The notes beneath the pieces are model-generated. The model was not told the origin of the DNA. It saw only the letters and a program-made list of their open reading frames with translations, and did not search any database. Both the position numbers and the translations under genes were made by a program. Below, one piece after another: positions 14,917-25,885 of a stretch of 64,000 nt of DNA (its first letter is position 1; each line of letters begins with the position of its first letter). The DNA comes from Gaeumannomyces sp. JS-464 (lineage: Eukaryota; Ascomycota; Sordariomycetes; Magnaporthales; Magnaporthaceae): assembly GCA_002197995.1 (NCBI GenBank), contig NGZR01000004.1, positions 3,162,001-3,226,000 of the forward strand, in the 5' to 3' direction.

Positions 14917-16858
14917 GGTGAGGAGGGGGAGCGACCGTCACGGCAGAACCGGGGCCGGACTGGGTCTCCTCGGGTCGGGGTGGTGGGAGGGCGCGGGCTG
15001 GGGCTCGAGGGGTCGCGTGCAGTGTCGTCGTTCTCGTCGTCGCCGCCGTCCCATTTGAGGACGGGTCCGAGGGTTTCGGCAGACCACGTGGCGGTTGGTT
15101 GCCGTCGCCCTCGCAGTGGTGTCCTGGCCGTCACACGCTCTCTCGCTCTGCTTTTCCTGGGGGTGGGTAAAGAAGTGGAAACAGCGAGAAGAAGGGGAAC
15201 CGAAAATGGGTGCGGGCGACTGGGAGGATCAGCAGCCCCTTCACTAGCCGCCCGCGCAACCCATTGGGCCCCGGTCCACACTGGCAGCCAAGCACCATTC
15301 CATTCTTGGGAGGCAAGCCACACAGCCGTACTTGGGCTCGCCGACAGCCAGCCCTCGCGCTAGCGATCCCTCGCCGAGCACAGGGCCTAGCATGTTTTAT
15401 CCGCCTGCAGCGGATGAGGGAGGAGAGGGGCCGGCGAACTGAGGACAAGGGGTTTTTGGTGCGTGGATTGTGAGAAGCCAGAAAACAATTACACTCATCA
15501 GTGTCATCGGTATGCACACAGGGAAATTCTGGCGACCGAGGCGCCAAGCATCCAATCCGATCATTGGTCTAAGACGTGCCGGCCAAAGCCAAAGAAGACT
15601 GCATCCTTCGTGTTGGTTGTCGCGCGGCGCTGGGCTTGGTGGACGGACAGCCCGTCAGCAACATCTCAACCAGCCCCAGGCCCCGGCCAGACTCGGTTCC
15701 AGACGCAAGCCAAGCGCTTTTGATTGGTTCGATTCGCGACAAGTCGGCTGTTGAGCATCTATCTTTGCTCGACGTGAAGAAGAGTTTGTCATTGACATAC
15801 CCACCCCTGAACTTCTCTTCTCTTCTTCATTCAATCTGTTCATTCTAGTGTACCTGCCTCCTGGCTCAGAAGCGCTCTTACTTAGCCTTGGGGACAAACG
15901 AGATAAGGAGACAAAAAAATACGACAAACCATCAAGATGTGCTTCGGGCAGTCCTAGCGCAAGATTAGCCCGTTTACGGATAAGGGGTGGGTGGTGTCCA
16001 GCTGAAAGGAAGAGGGAAAAAAAAAGGCAGAGGGAGGGCCAAGTCGCCGCCACCATGATATCGGATTGGCTGGCTTTCTCATGTCGGCGCAGCATAATGT
16101 CCAGGGGGTTTGAGGAATAAGAATTAGAAGAAATGAAGACATTAACAAGTCAGCTTGGCCAGGATGACGCCATTCGCCATCGCCCGCTAACAAGCGCGCA
16201 GTTTCCCAGCATAAAAGCCCGCAGTCCGTATAAATCGCACAACCGGGTTAGTCAGAACATCCAAAATCCGACCAGGAAGGAATGCAGGGAAAGGATACAG
16301 CAAGCATCCCACAGTCGTCCAGAGCCGGAGGCGGCAGGCATCGTGGAATTCAGCAACAAGGACAGGATGGCCTTGCTACCTTCTTTGGCGCGCACATCTA
16401 CGGAGTATCGTAAGGATGAGCAACCACAGCGGGGGACAGAGCTTTGACATGCGAGGTTTAGATGTGCTTGGCAAACCCCTGTTCTACCTCACCTGGTTGC
16501 TCACAACGTTTTTTGGGAATGGTGCCAAGGGTTCAGCTCTTCGCGAGAGTGGGATGTCCTACTCCCTGCTGACACACCAGCCGCACAACCGCCTGGAAGA
16601 ATCTGACAACCCGGAGGTTGGATACAGCCACCAATACGCGAAGCCGAGCTCAATTCGACCAGCAAGCCAGCGGCCGAGTCACCCGAGGTGCTTAACTAAC
16701 GCACTAGATGATGGAAATTACCAGAAAGAAAAGACATCCAAAGACCAGTCGAGAAGTCTGACGAGCGAAAAAGGGGTAGAGAATAAGAGATATATTGATA
16801 CAGACAACAAACAAGCCTAGACAGATTGCGGAGCCGGATATTTAGTCTGGCCAAAAAA
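14917..16858. other. Long intergenic region upstream of the sugar transporter
   Basis: It contains the transporter promoter and, at its right side, the 3' flank of the fumarate reductase gene. Open frames on both strands (for example minus 15131-15547 and 15655-16095) overlap each other and lack domain features. No tRNA-like or repeat structure was recognised. Confidence 0.45.
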
Positions 16859-18938
16859 TCATAGCTCCAGGCTTGGCTTGACACCCTTGACCCTACCGAT
16901 CACCTGAGCCGGGGCATACTTGGGAATAACCTCATCATCGTGCAGCATCTCGAACTCCTCAGTTGCGTCCCGCCCCATGAAGTTCATGATGGCCTGAGGA
17001 CCGCCTGGGTGCTCCTCGAGCCAGTTGCTCAGGTCCATGACCACGCCCTTGACGACAACCCACAGGTCTTCCTTCGTGTTGTGCTTGGCCACCTCTTCCA
17101 TCGTGAACTCCTTCTCAGGGATCTTGAAGGACTTGGGGTCGTTGGGTTTGGCCGTCTCGGCCCTAGGCGCCGTGCTGCTAGCCTGCGAGGCCTGGGGCTG
17201 CGCGGCCGACACCATCGCCCCACTGGCCCACTCCACCGACAGCTTGCCGGGCTGAGACGGGTCGATATGCAGCGAAATCTGCCCGAGACGCTGCGCGGCG
17301 CCCGTGGTGCCCTTGAGGGCCTGGCGGAAGAGGTAGTTGCTTGCCGTATCTCCGGCGACGCGTCCGTACACCACACAGCCCAGGAGCGACGAGCCGCCCA
17401 GGCGGTTTGCGCCGTGGACGCCGCCCGCGAGCTCACCGCAAGCATACAGGCCCTCGATGGGCTTCTTCTCGCCGTTGAGCACTTCGGCCTTGTCGTTAAT
17501 CTCGACGCCACCCATGGTGAAGTGGAGCACCGGCTCCATCAGTGCGACATGGAAGTCGTCATTGATGTCGAGGGGCATGTTGTGGAAGAACTTCTTGCCC
17601 CAAGGATCCTTTTGATTGCCCTCGGCGATGGCGTTGTACGTTTGGAACGACTTCTGGAGATGCTCAGGAGTGCAGCCAATGTCTTTGGCCAGCTCCTTGC
17701 CCGTCATCTTCTTCATGAGGCCGCGGCCCGAGTAGTGCCTGGTGTGGAAGTCGAGCGTGTTGGAGGCCTTGGAGTTGAGCACGAGGCGGATGGGGAACTT
17801 GTTCTTCTCCTTCTCCTTCCACATCATGCCCGACACGTAGTCGCGATGGCCGAGCTCGTCGCAGAACCGGTCGCCGTCCGCGTTGAGGAGGATGCCGCCC
17901 TCGCCACGCAGGGCCTCGGCAGCTAGGAACTTCCACTTAGACCCGGGGTCCTTGGGGTCGACCAGGCCCGTGGGGTGCACCTGAACCTTGTCCATGTCGA
18001 TGCCGTTGCCGCCGATGGCCATAACCATCTTCTGACCGTCGCCTGTGGCGTGCGAGCCGTTGGTCGTGGCAAGCCCAAAGGTATCGGGCCGGTGCTTCTT
18101 CAGCAACGACGTGTCGCTAAAGTCGGCAGCGTATCCGCCCGTGGCCAGCACGACAGGGCCGTCAAGGATTTGAGACTCGCCGTTGTACTCATACGTGACT
18201 CCCGTGACCTTGTTACCCTCCTTGTTCAGGCTGGTAACCCTCGCCTTCTTGATGATCTGTACCCTCTCGGGCTCCGTCTCGGCCAGGTCCTCGAGCCTTT
18301 GCATCAGCGCATACGTGATGGCCATGCCGGGGAACTTGGCATCGTGACCACGGTGGGTTCGGGGGTGAGAGTGACCACTACGGAAATCCTGTTAGCTCTG
18401 TCGACTGGGAGATGGCAGCGAATCGGGCTGCTGGAGAGCAAGGGGGTTCGACCCACCCGAGCCGCGAAACCAGTGTCAGGTCCAGGTTGAAAACATCTTG
18501 GAGCCACTCGACGGCGGCGGCCGACTTGTAGGTTAGGACCTTGATCAGGTCTGGCCGTGCAGCTTTGTCGCGGGCCAGACTTGAGGGTGTCATCGTAAAA
18601 CTGCTTGACACTGTCTTGGATGCCGTGCTCAACCTGCGTCCTCGTTAGGGCGCCATTGATTCCCGACGTTGCTTTCGTCGAGTTGCCGCCAAAGAATCCT
18701 GCAGCGAACGCGGTCGCCAAGTCAGACGAGAGGCACATCGATGGACACGACCGCGACTAGAACGTACCTTGCTTGTCGAGCACGACAACGTTGCCTCCAG
18801 CGAGATAAATGGTATGCGCAGCGCTCAGGCCCGACACTAGGCCAGTTGGGTCAGTTCCAATTCTGCGGGCGCCCCGAGACGAAATTGCTGGCAGTAGGAC
18901 TCACAGCCGCCGCCAACCACGATCACACTGAGCGCCAT
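16859..18938 (-). CDS. Soluble fumarate reductase with C-terminal cytochrome b5 domain, one frameshift
   Basis: This flavoprotein of the Osm1/Frds family reduces fumarate to succinate and helps reoxidise FADH2/NADH when oxygen is short. Exons are 18938-18905, 18836-18768, 18698-18457 and 18377-16859. The N-terminus carries the FAD dinucleotide-binding motif SVIVVGGGLSGLSAAHTIYL. Later FAD/active-site features are GGNSTKATSGINGALT, HPTGLVDPKDPG, HFTMGGVEI and GANRLGGSSLLGCVVYG. The last 80 or so residues form a cytochrome b5 haem domain (LEEHPGGPQAIMNFMGRDAT, with the haem-ligand HPGG), reached through an Ala/Ser/Gln linker. One extra G at 18575-18576 breaks the frame before ARDKAARPDLIK. Removing it gives 620 residues. 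The reductase-b5 fusion is known in other filamentous fungi. No signal peptide is evident. Confidence 0.93.
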
Positions 18939-20369
18939 TGTGCTGGAGCAAATGCTGCGCGTGTGTGGCCCTAAGGAGACTGGTTACAGGAATAAGGACT
19001 GATGATGGTGCTTAGAGTTGTGCTTCTGTGTCCGGACAAGAGGGACGGCAGCGGCAAGGAAAGGGATGGATGGAATTGGACAAAGAAGATGGAAGATATT
19101 TGGGAGAGGCGAGGAATGTTCGCTTTTGGGGGGTGAGGTTTCGGATCTTTTTGGCATATGATCGATGCCGAGCAGCCGCCGCAGCAGCACCTCAGCTAAG
19201 CCAGTTTCCTGCGCTTCTGATTCGTGCCAGTGCCTGGTGAGCCGAGGTCCCGTCAACGTACCGACCCAGCCCACGGCCTCCACCTGGGGACTGTGGGGTA
19301 CGCATGCGACGGTGCGAGCTTACTTCGGCTATTCTCTAAACAGGACGAACAGGACCAATGCGCTAGGAATGGTTTTGTGCATTTATTCACGAAATAGTTG
19401 CCTACCTACCTATGCATGAAGGTTACTGTCAAGAAAACGCCTTCTGTTCCGTCGCACTTCCTGCCGACGCGCGACGCGAGGTTGGTGGGCGGGTCCACCC
19501 CAAAGCGGCCAGAATGCCGAGGCTGGGGAAAGAATAATGGCCGTCCCGCTAGAGCGACCTCGATGAAGGGCACAAAAAGGATGGTGGGCAGATCGAGCGC
19601 GCCTTGCCATGACAGCTCCCATCGCCAACAAGAGCCATCTAAAGAAAATTCCCCCGTCCATGTGCCAGTGAGGAATTGTTCCAAGACAGATCCAGCGGGA
19701 CAAAAAGGCCTGGCTCACGAAGGCGATTGTTGCCGCAGGCACGGAAGCACTCCCCTGGAGGCTACAGAGTTCCCTCAAGATAGGTTGCATATGCGCAACT
19801 CCTAGCAGCCCTTTGACGACGACGTTTCTCGACAAGGCCGAACATATTTCGCCACTGGGCTGAAGGCGTGAGGAATAGACCAAGCTGAAGCCGACCTACC
19901 TGTGCTCCCATGCACACAGGGGCGGATTTCGCCTTCCCCGTTTCGGAGGTGAATGCCTGGCTGCCCAGCCGGAGTGTGGGGAGGTCGGAGCTATTGTCTG
20001 AAACTGAGCGTCACATGCCAATTCAGTGGCCGCAGCAACACGTAGCTGCGGGATCCGACGCCTCGAGCTTCTACTCACCTGACATGCAGGTAGTAAGGCA
20101 CCTACCTAGGTGTGACATGTGACCGCCACTTCAGCAGGCGTTCTCCTGCTGAAGGCGATAGGTGGGGTCACGTGCGCGGACCTCCCTCGACGCACTCTTG
20201 CTTGCTACCACCTAGCGAATGGGGTTAATACCCACCCAAGGATGTGGCAGTTACGTCATTGGTGACAGGAATCATAGGTGGAGACCCCTCGTTTTGGGCA
20301 TCATCAAGGAGTATCTTGGTAAGCAAATCGCACACGGCTCAAAGGTTTTCATGATCACAGCGCAGAAAG
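18939..20369. other. Intergenic region upstream of fumarate reductase
   Basis: It holds the fumarate reductase promoter. Short frames on both strands have no recognisable domains. CACCTACCTAGGTG-like short palindromes occur near 20098-20112. A 5' exon of the FAS1-like gene might lie around 20219-20328 but cannot be supported. Confidence 0.4.
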
Positions 20370-21067
20370 ATGCCCCAAGATTCCGACAAACGATGCGAGA
20401 GGGGAGCGGGCGTGCTGCTTTCTGATGTTCTGGGCGACAAACGCGTCAACGTGTTTGGGTCGCTGGTCAGGAATGTCGAGTCAACTAGCCGCCGCGCGGA
20501 CGATCCACGGCAGACCTCGATCGTCCTCTCGCCCCTGAATTCTGCGCTTGAGGCCCTCCCCCAGAAGCCGTGGGAGGACGCTGAAGACTACTCCAAGTTT
20601 GGCTCCAGCGCCTATGACGGAGCTGATGGCCGTGATCGGGCACAAAACAACATCCAGCGCTTCGTGGAACGCCACATTGTGCCGGTGGCGGCCCAGGGCT
20701 GGACTCAAGGGCAGAAGATCAAGCCCATCGGCCAGGACACGCCTATATGGTGGGAGGACGGCGCTGATGGACAAAGAACGGTAAGGCGGACAAAAAAAAT
20801 TGGCTTGAAATGCAATCGAACGCTGCTGAACGAACGCCGCTGAACGAACGCCACGGACACATGCTCCCACAGATCCATCCAGACGGTGTTCAGGTAAAGG
20901 AGGTCATTTCCACGGCTACGAATGGCGAAATTGTGAGTCTCTCACGCGAACACTTTGCTGTATGGCAAGGATCATTGTCATCGATCCCGCCAAACTGTGT
21001 GCCTACCCCGAGGCTGAATCGCTATGCCGGACAGTGGCTTCTCGAAGAAGTTCTTGGGAGGTCGTAA
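20370..21067 (+). pseudogene. FAS1 (fasciclin)-domain gene remnant or poorly modelled gene
   Basis: The frame from about 20370 reads GVLLSDVLGDKRVNVFGSLV, then TSIVLSPLNSALEALPQKPW and NIQRFVERHIVPV, the typical order of a single fungal FAS1 domain. FAS1 proteins are secreted or membrane-associated adhesion-type proteins. Probable exons are 20370-20780 and 20873-20932 (DGVQVKEVISTATNGEI). Both join in phase 0 with GTAAGG and CCACAG splice sites. What is odd is that no signal peptide is seen upstream (a stop lies at 20352), and the expected short C-terminal FAS1 strand after NGEI is missing. The frame instead runs on to a stop at 21067 without resemblance. The intron contains a small tandem duplication of GCTGAACGAACGCC. 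The gene may be decayed, or a 5' exon may have been missed. Confidence 0.45.
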
Positions 21068-21279
21068 CCGCTGGTGTGGAGCGCGTTGCTATAGCATTGC
21101 GAACAACAGATCCACTGTCATGCCCTCCTTCAAAGCATACCTCAACGAGGACATGTTCATAGAGGTTCCAGGGACTGCGAGTTGGAGCAGGGTAACAAAA
21201 GAGGGAGCGAAACAAGAGACAGACATGAAATATGGTATTATGTACAATCGGTATGCAGCAAGAGAGTAGTTCCAGATAC

Positions 21280-22538
21280 CTAGAGCCTGTCAAGCTTGCG
21301 CCTCTCGTTGCGTGTCCTCTTCAACAGCTTCTTGTACTTCTTCTTCTTCATCTTGAGCTTCCGCTGCCTCTTGACGCTGATAGCCAGCATTGTCCCATTG
21401 TGTTTCTGGCTCTCTTGGAACATGACCTGCCGGCGAGCCAGTCGCTCGAGAAACGAACGTCGGGGCTCGGCCGACTCCTCGTGCAGCTCCGAGCTGTGTG
21501 CCATGTATTTGACCTCTCCGGTGGCCTCGACGGTTTCCTCGATCGTCAGCATGGCTTTGTAGACACGACGGCGGGGTTCCGATGAATGCTGGTCGGCGGG
21601 ATCAGCAGCCTCCTGAGATCCGGTTTGCGCCGGGGCTCCCTCCCCCACACCCACAGCCTCAGACTTTGCATCCGGGATCGGTGGGGGGCAGAAGGGCAGA
21701 AATTCTCCTGACATGGCATTGAGCTGGACGTAGACGCCCGAGTCACTCCCATCTGGGTTCTTCAGGCTGATCTTGGGCATGCCTTCGCCACCCTCCGCAT
21801 AGCCTTCCTGCCCCCCGAGGCTCAGGCCCCCCATTGGCTGCTCCAGTTCTTGGACGCTCTGCGAAAGGGTCGAAATTACATCGTTCATCTTTTCGGAGCG
21901 CCCGCGACGGACAAATATGGAGGCGAATGCATCGTCGGTTACTGCTCTGGGCAGGCTATGGGTGATTGAGATGGGCCGGTGAAGCGAGAAAAATGCCGAG
22001 AGAGCCAGGGCTACGACGGTCAGCACAAGTTTGCAAGTTCAACGTCTAGTGATGATCGATAACCCAGATGGCAAAGGTTGAAGGAAAGGAGAAAAAGAAG
22101 GAAATAGATCAAAGCTCGTCCGAGGGGCATATACAAGCATTCGGGAAAAAACAAAACGAAGCAGGATAGGGGGGTTCGATGTGGGAACTTACACTCTCTG
22201 GGCAAATTCTGCGTGCTTGGGACCGACGGGAGGGCCGCAAGTGTCGTACGACTGGCCGACTCCTTGGAGCGCCTCTTTCGCTTCTCGGAAGTCGACGAGG
22301 ACTTGGTAGACTGCGCCGGCAGAGAGCGGTTGGACGACGCGTTTTCAGGGTCGTTGTCGGGGCTTGAGGGGTTCGATGACGAGTATCTCCTCTGGTGACG
22401 GGTGGCTCGCGGACCCACGGACAAGGTCGCGCCGGCGGCGGAGGTTGTCGGGCGCAGGCCCAAGCCGGCGGCAACAGCGCCCGCGATTATTGAGGGCGGC
22501 GTGGCCGAGGCCACGCGCCGGGCTGATGAGGGCAGCAT
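21280..22538 (-). CDS. Mitochondrial small-subunit ribosomal protein mS38 / COX24-type
   Basis: Two exons (22538-22193 and 22010-21280) give 358 residues. The splice, with a GTAAGT donor and a TCGTAG acceptor, joins NLPRES to LALSAFFSLHRPISITHSLP in phase. The N-terminus is Arg/Ala/Ser-rich and suits a mitochondrial presequence. The last 40 residues are extremely basic (AISVKRQRKLKMKKKKYKKL, then RNERRKLDRL), the signature of the COX24/AURKAIP1 (mS38) C-terminal domain. In yeast the relative is needed for mitochondrial mRNA processing or translation and is part of the mitoribosomal small subunit. The middle region is low complexity and poorly conserved. No frame problem was seen. Family assignment rests mainly on the C-terminus. 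Confidence 0.85.
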
Positions 22539-23475
22539 GGTTCAGCCAGCGAGCCGCGATGAGCCGATGCCGCCAGAGAAACTAGGGTGCACTGGATCAG
22601 CGCGGACTGCCGACTTTCACCTGCGCGGGGTGGCCGATTTCTTTGTCGAAGGAGACCTCGAGATCAACGGGCTCCAAGTGTTCGAAGTTCGGTGAGCAGC
22701 ACGACCTCGTCGCTGCTCGTGTCTCGGCCTTGACGTGGTCGGGTTAGGGCCAGGCTGCAGAAGTCAGACGGCTGGTATGCAGACAAAACCGTCTTCGATT
22801 GAGGCGCTGCCGGAATGGGGCGTGCATGTACCTACGTACGTACACACGAGGCCAACCTGCAGACCAAATTTTGCTGCCTGAGGATGTAGATTGTTTTCGC
22901 CTAGGTCCCACCACGATCCACTCGCAAACCACCTGTATAAATGAAAAATGCACTCAGTAAGCTGTAAGTTACACTAAGATGAGCCATGGGCGAGAGCAAG
23001 TTTTTGCTTCAAGTTGACAAGCCGCATCCGCCCTGTCGCTGGGAGGACTGAATGAGTGGGCGGTAAAGGCCAAGCAGGAGGGTTGATTACTATGTGAACT
23101 GTGAGAGATACCTATGAAACTAGCACGAAAGTACGGCAAAAAACGGCATACAAGGGGATGTTAATTTTGGCTAAAATTAGGCCAAATATGATACAAGATT
23201 CTGTTGTTGCTATTCTTAAATGTACAATCAGACCATGAAGCATATTCTGGAGATGGGGGATCTCTCGTGGCCGTTCAGTCCACCTCGGCAACAGGGGAGC
23301 TCTGAATGCCACAGAAGTCACATAGACCAGGCTATCCACGTCAATGAACATTGAATTACTACAAATACACCACAATGGAATAAAAATATGCTCGGAGGGG
23401 TCGGCTCGCTGTTGAGGGTATCAGGATGGGGTTTGAGTACGGTTGGGTGAATGTGGGGTGAGGGAGACGGTAGGA
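22539..23475. other. Intergenic region
   Basis: This is the mS38 promoter on the left and the 3' flank of the next minus-strand gene on the right. The right half (about 22750-23400) is more AT-rich. No gene, RNA or repeat was recognised. Confidence 0.5.
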
Positions 23476-25885
23476 TCACCTGATCCGCTTGCCGTCGAGA
23501 AACTTGGGGCTTCGGTTGTCGTAATAAAGATTTTTGCTTTGCTCGTTCTTCCGCTGCTCAAATGCCATGCGCTCCTCCTCGTCTAAAGAGAAGGCCTTCT
23601 TAAGCCAGCCAAAGGCGCTCCGTTTCTTCTTCAGTGTCCGGCCTTCTGATGCGTCGGGGTTGAGTGTCGAGACACTACTCAACATACTCATTCCCATGGC
23701 CGAGGGCGCGTTACGCTGATGATGGAGATAGCGAGGGGCAGACGTGCCGGAAGTGTGTGGCCGTTGCTGCAGCGGCGAGTGCGGGCTGGCCTGGACGGGA
23801 CGGAAGTACTGCTGGTCCGAATGTGGCGACGGTATGATTCCTGGAAACACGGGCGGCGAGAAGTCGACAGCTGCAGGGTCCGCCATCGAGTTGACCGCGG
23901 TCCGGTCGTTGTCAGAGCCGTAGGCGGAATCCGGCCCCAAATGTTTCGTAGGCTTGGAAGGTCCTTGGGGATGCAAACACGGGCCGCTGAAGCTCGGGTG
24001 CGTTGGGCGGCGGCACATGGATAGATTCTGGAGGGTTCGTCTTGAGAGATACCCGCTGTCGCAGGGACGTCCTTCCGGGTCGGCGCAGCCCATCATCCAC
24101 CGATGAGCCTGGTGCGCCCCTTGAGGCCGACGGGGTATCTGTCGAGATGGCGGCGATGCATCCAGTTCGACCTGAATGCGCGGCGATGTGATTTGGACCA
24201 ACTTGGCCTCCCCGCGCACAGCCGAAGGGATATGTGACCCCGAGTCTCCCCTAGCCCGCATGTCAGGCCGACACGGCGCTGGTGAAGGTCGACGGTCCCT
24301 GGGTGGGATATCGGGGGTTAATGTAGCGGCGGTGTTGCTGGGGACCGCACTTTCTATCACGCGCGGTGAGGGGAGCGGTGCAGGCGGCACTGGTGTATAG
24401 GTCCGAGGCTGAAGCAGGAATAATGCGCCCTCGTCGGTGGGCGAATCCGGGCGGACTAGACTCTCGTTGCGCACGGCCGTCTCTTCTGGCTGGGCCGTGT
24501 CCTGGCTGGTCTCGGATTCGGATTCGGAGTCGACGTGTGTGTCTTGTGGTGTGTAAGCCACAGGTTTCAAAGTCAGACCCACGGAGGCCCGGGGTGCATC
24601 TTCGGGAATTGTCATGTTGGTGGGAAAGAGGCTGCTCCTGATGGGCAAGTCGAAGTAGGTTGGGCCCGAAGGCCGCTCTTCGGGCATCCGACTAAATCTC
24701 AGCGACAGCCGGGAGGCGCGGCCGGGATGCTCGGCGGTGGTGTCTGCGACGGTGGTGAGGAGGGAGACTCGCCAGAGCTCTGAGAAGACGGTCGGCTTTG
24801 TTGGTCGGGGGTTGTGAAGGGTTGGATACTGAACTGTCAACGGGAAAGGGGTTCATTGATTAGTGTGCGTTCTCGACGGAGCCAGGAACAAAGAGGGCAG
24901 CGCGATTGTCACTTCTATCCGGCCATGCGTATCGCATGCACCACCGATCCGGGGTTAAGCTTACTCTAGTACGACGGCTGACCTTGCCCGCAGTCCGATC
25001 TATCAAAGCGACCATGTTGTCGAGCTTGACTATCAGAGCGTTGAGGGCGTTGCTCTTGGACTGCAGGTCCATGAATGCATTCAGCCAGCCCTCCGTGTTG
25101 CCCCTCATAGCATCAAATATGTCGGCCACGTCTCCGCGTTCGGACCGCCAGTTGCCGTTTTCCTCGGACTCGAGGTATGCAGTGAATTGCTTGGTCGACT
25201 TCAGACCCTCGCTGACGTCCTGGGCGGACTGAACCAGGGCGGTCGTAGTCCGCGACAGGATGTGCTCGATCTTGGCGTTACCTTCGACGATCTGTAGCCG
25301 GAATGCGCGGTCCTCCAGCATGGTGGTGAATACAGTCATGTTATCCATCGGCAGCTTTAGAAAGTCGATTCGCTCCGTCAGGTCTGCCGAGGCCAGGTCG
25401 AGGTCCTCCATAACCATCTCGAGAAACTCATCAATCTCGTCTATATGGCCCTGCAGTATCGAAACGACCTGGGCATTGCTGTTGGCCAGGCCGTTGAGCA
25501 GGAGGTAAACACCAAACGAGACCTGGGCCATCAGCTTGCGCAGCTCGTGACACTTCTGGCCAGGGCGGAAGCGCCACAGAACACCGGGTGGTCCAGCGGC
25601 CTCGTCCTGGTCGAGAAGCTCCTCTCTCCGGCCCTTGGCATCCCTGGTTCGCAGTTTGGGCTTCTCTGGGGCGGTGTCCGTCGTGGCCTCGATGTAGGAC
25701 TCGGCAAACGCCTGTTGCATGGATGGGATGGGATGCTCAGGCACACCCTTGGGCCGCGCATACATCTCGTCCACATCTCGGCCGGGAGACTCGCATCGGC
25801 TCTGCGAATGGCTGTGGCCTGGCGCCGACCAGGCATCTCCCGCGTCCTCTGGCCGCATCGAGGGCCGGGCACGGGTGGTGGCCAT
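23476..25885 (-). CDS. Conserved ascomycete coiled-coil protein, unknown function
   Basis: Exons 25885-24983 and 24828-23476 are joined by a 154-base intron (GTCAGC donor, ACTAATC branch, TTCAG acceptor) and give 751 residues. Residues of about 110-300 are helical and rich in Leu, Asp and Glu (GHIDEIDEFLEMVMEDLDLA, ASADLTERIDFLKLPMDNM, LQSKSNALNALIVKLDNMVA), like a coiled-coil or helical bundle. The middle is long, Pro/Ser/Arg-rich and probably disordered. The last 50 residues (KKKRSAFGWLKKAFSLDEEE, then PKFLDGKRIR) look like a conserved short motif. No enzyme domain or membrane span is evident. I cannot name it. Exon phases close without correction, which supports the model. Confidence 0.75.

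Noticed and set aside
15131..16120. Several overlapping frames of 80-146 codons on both strands
   Set aside because: No domain, no coherent splice structure, and opposite-strand frames cover the same bases. Treated as intergenic.
16940..17926. Plus-strand frame of 328 codons over the fumarate reductase gene
   Set aside because: It is the antisense shadow of a well-supported flavoprotein exon.
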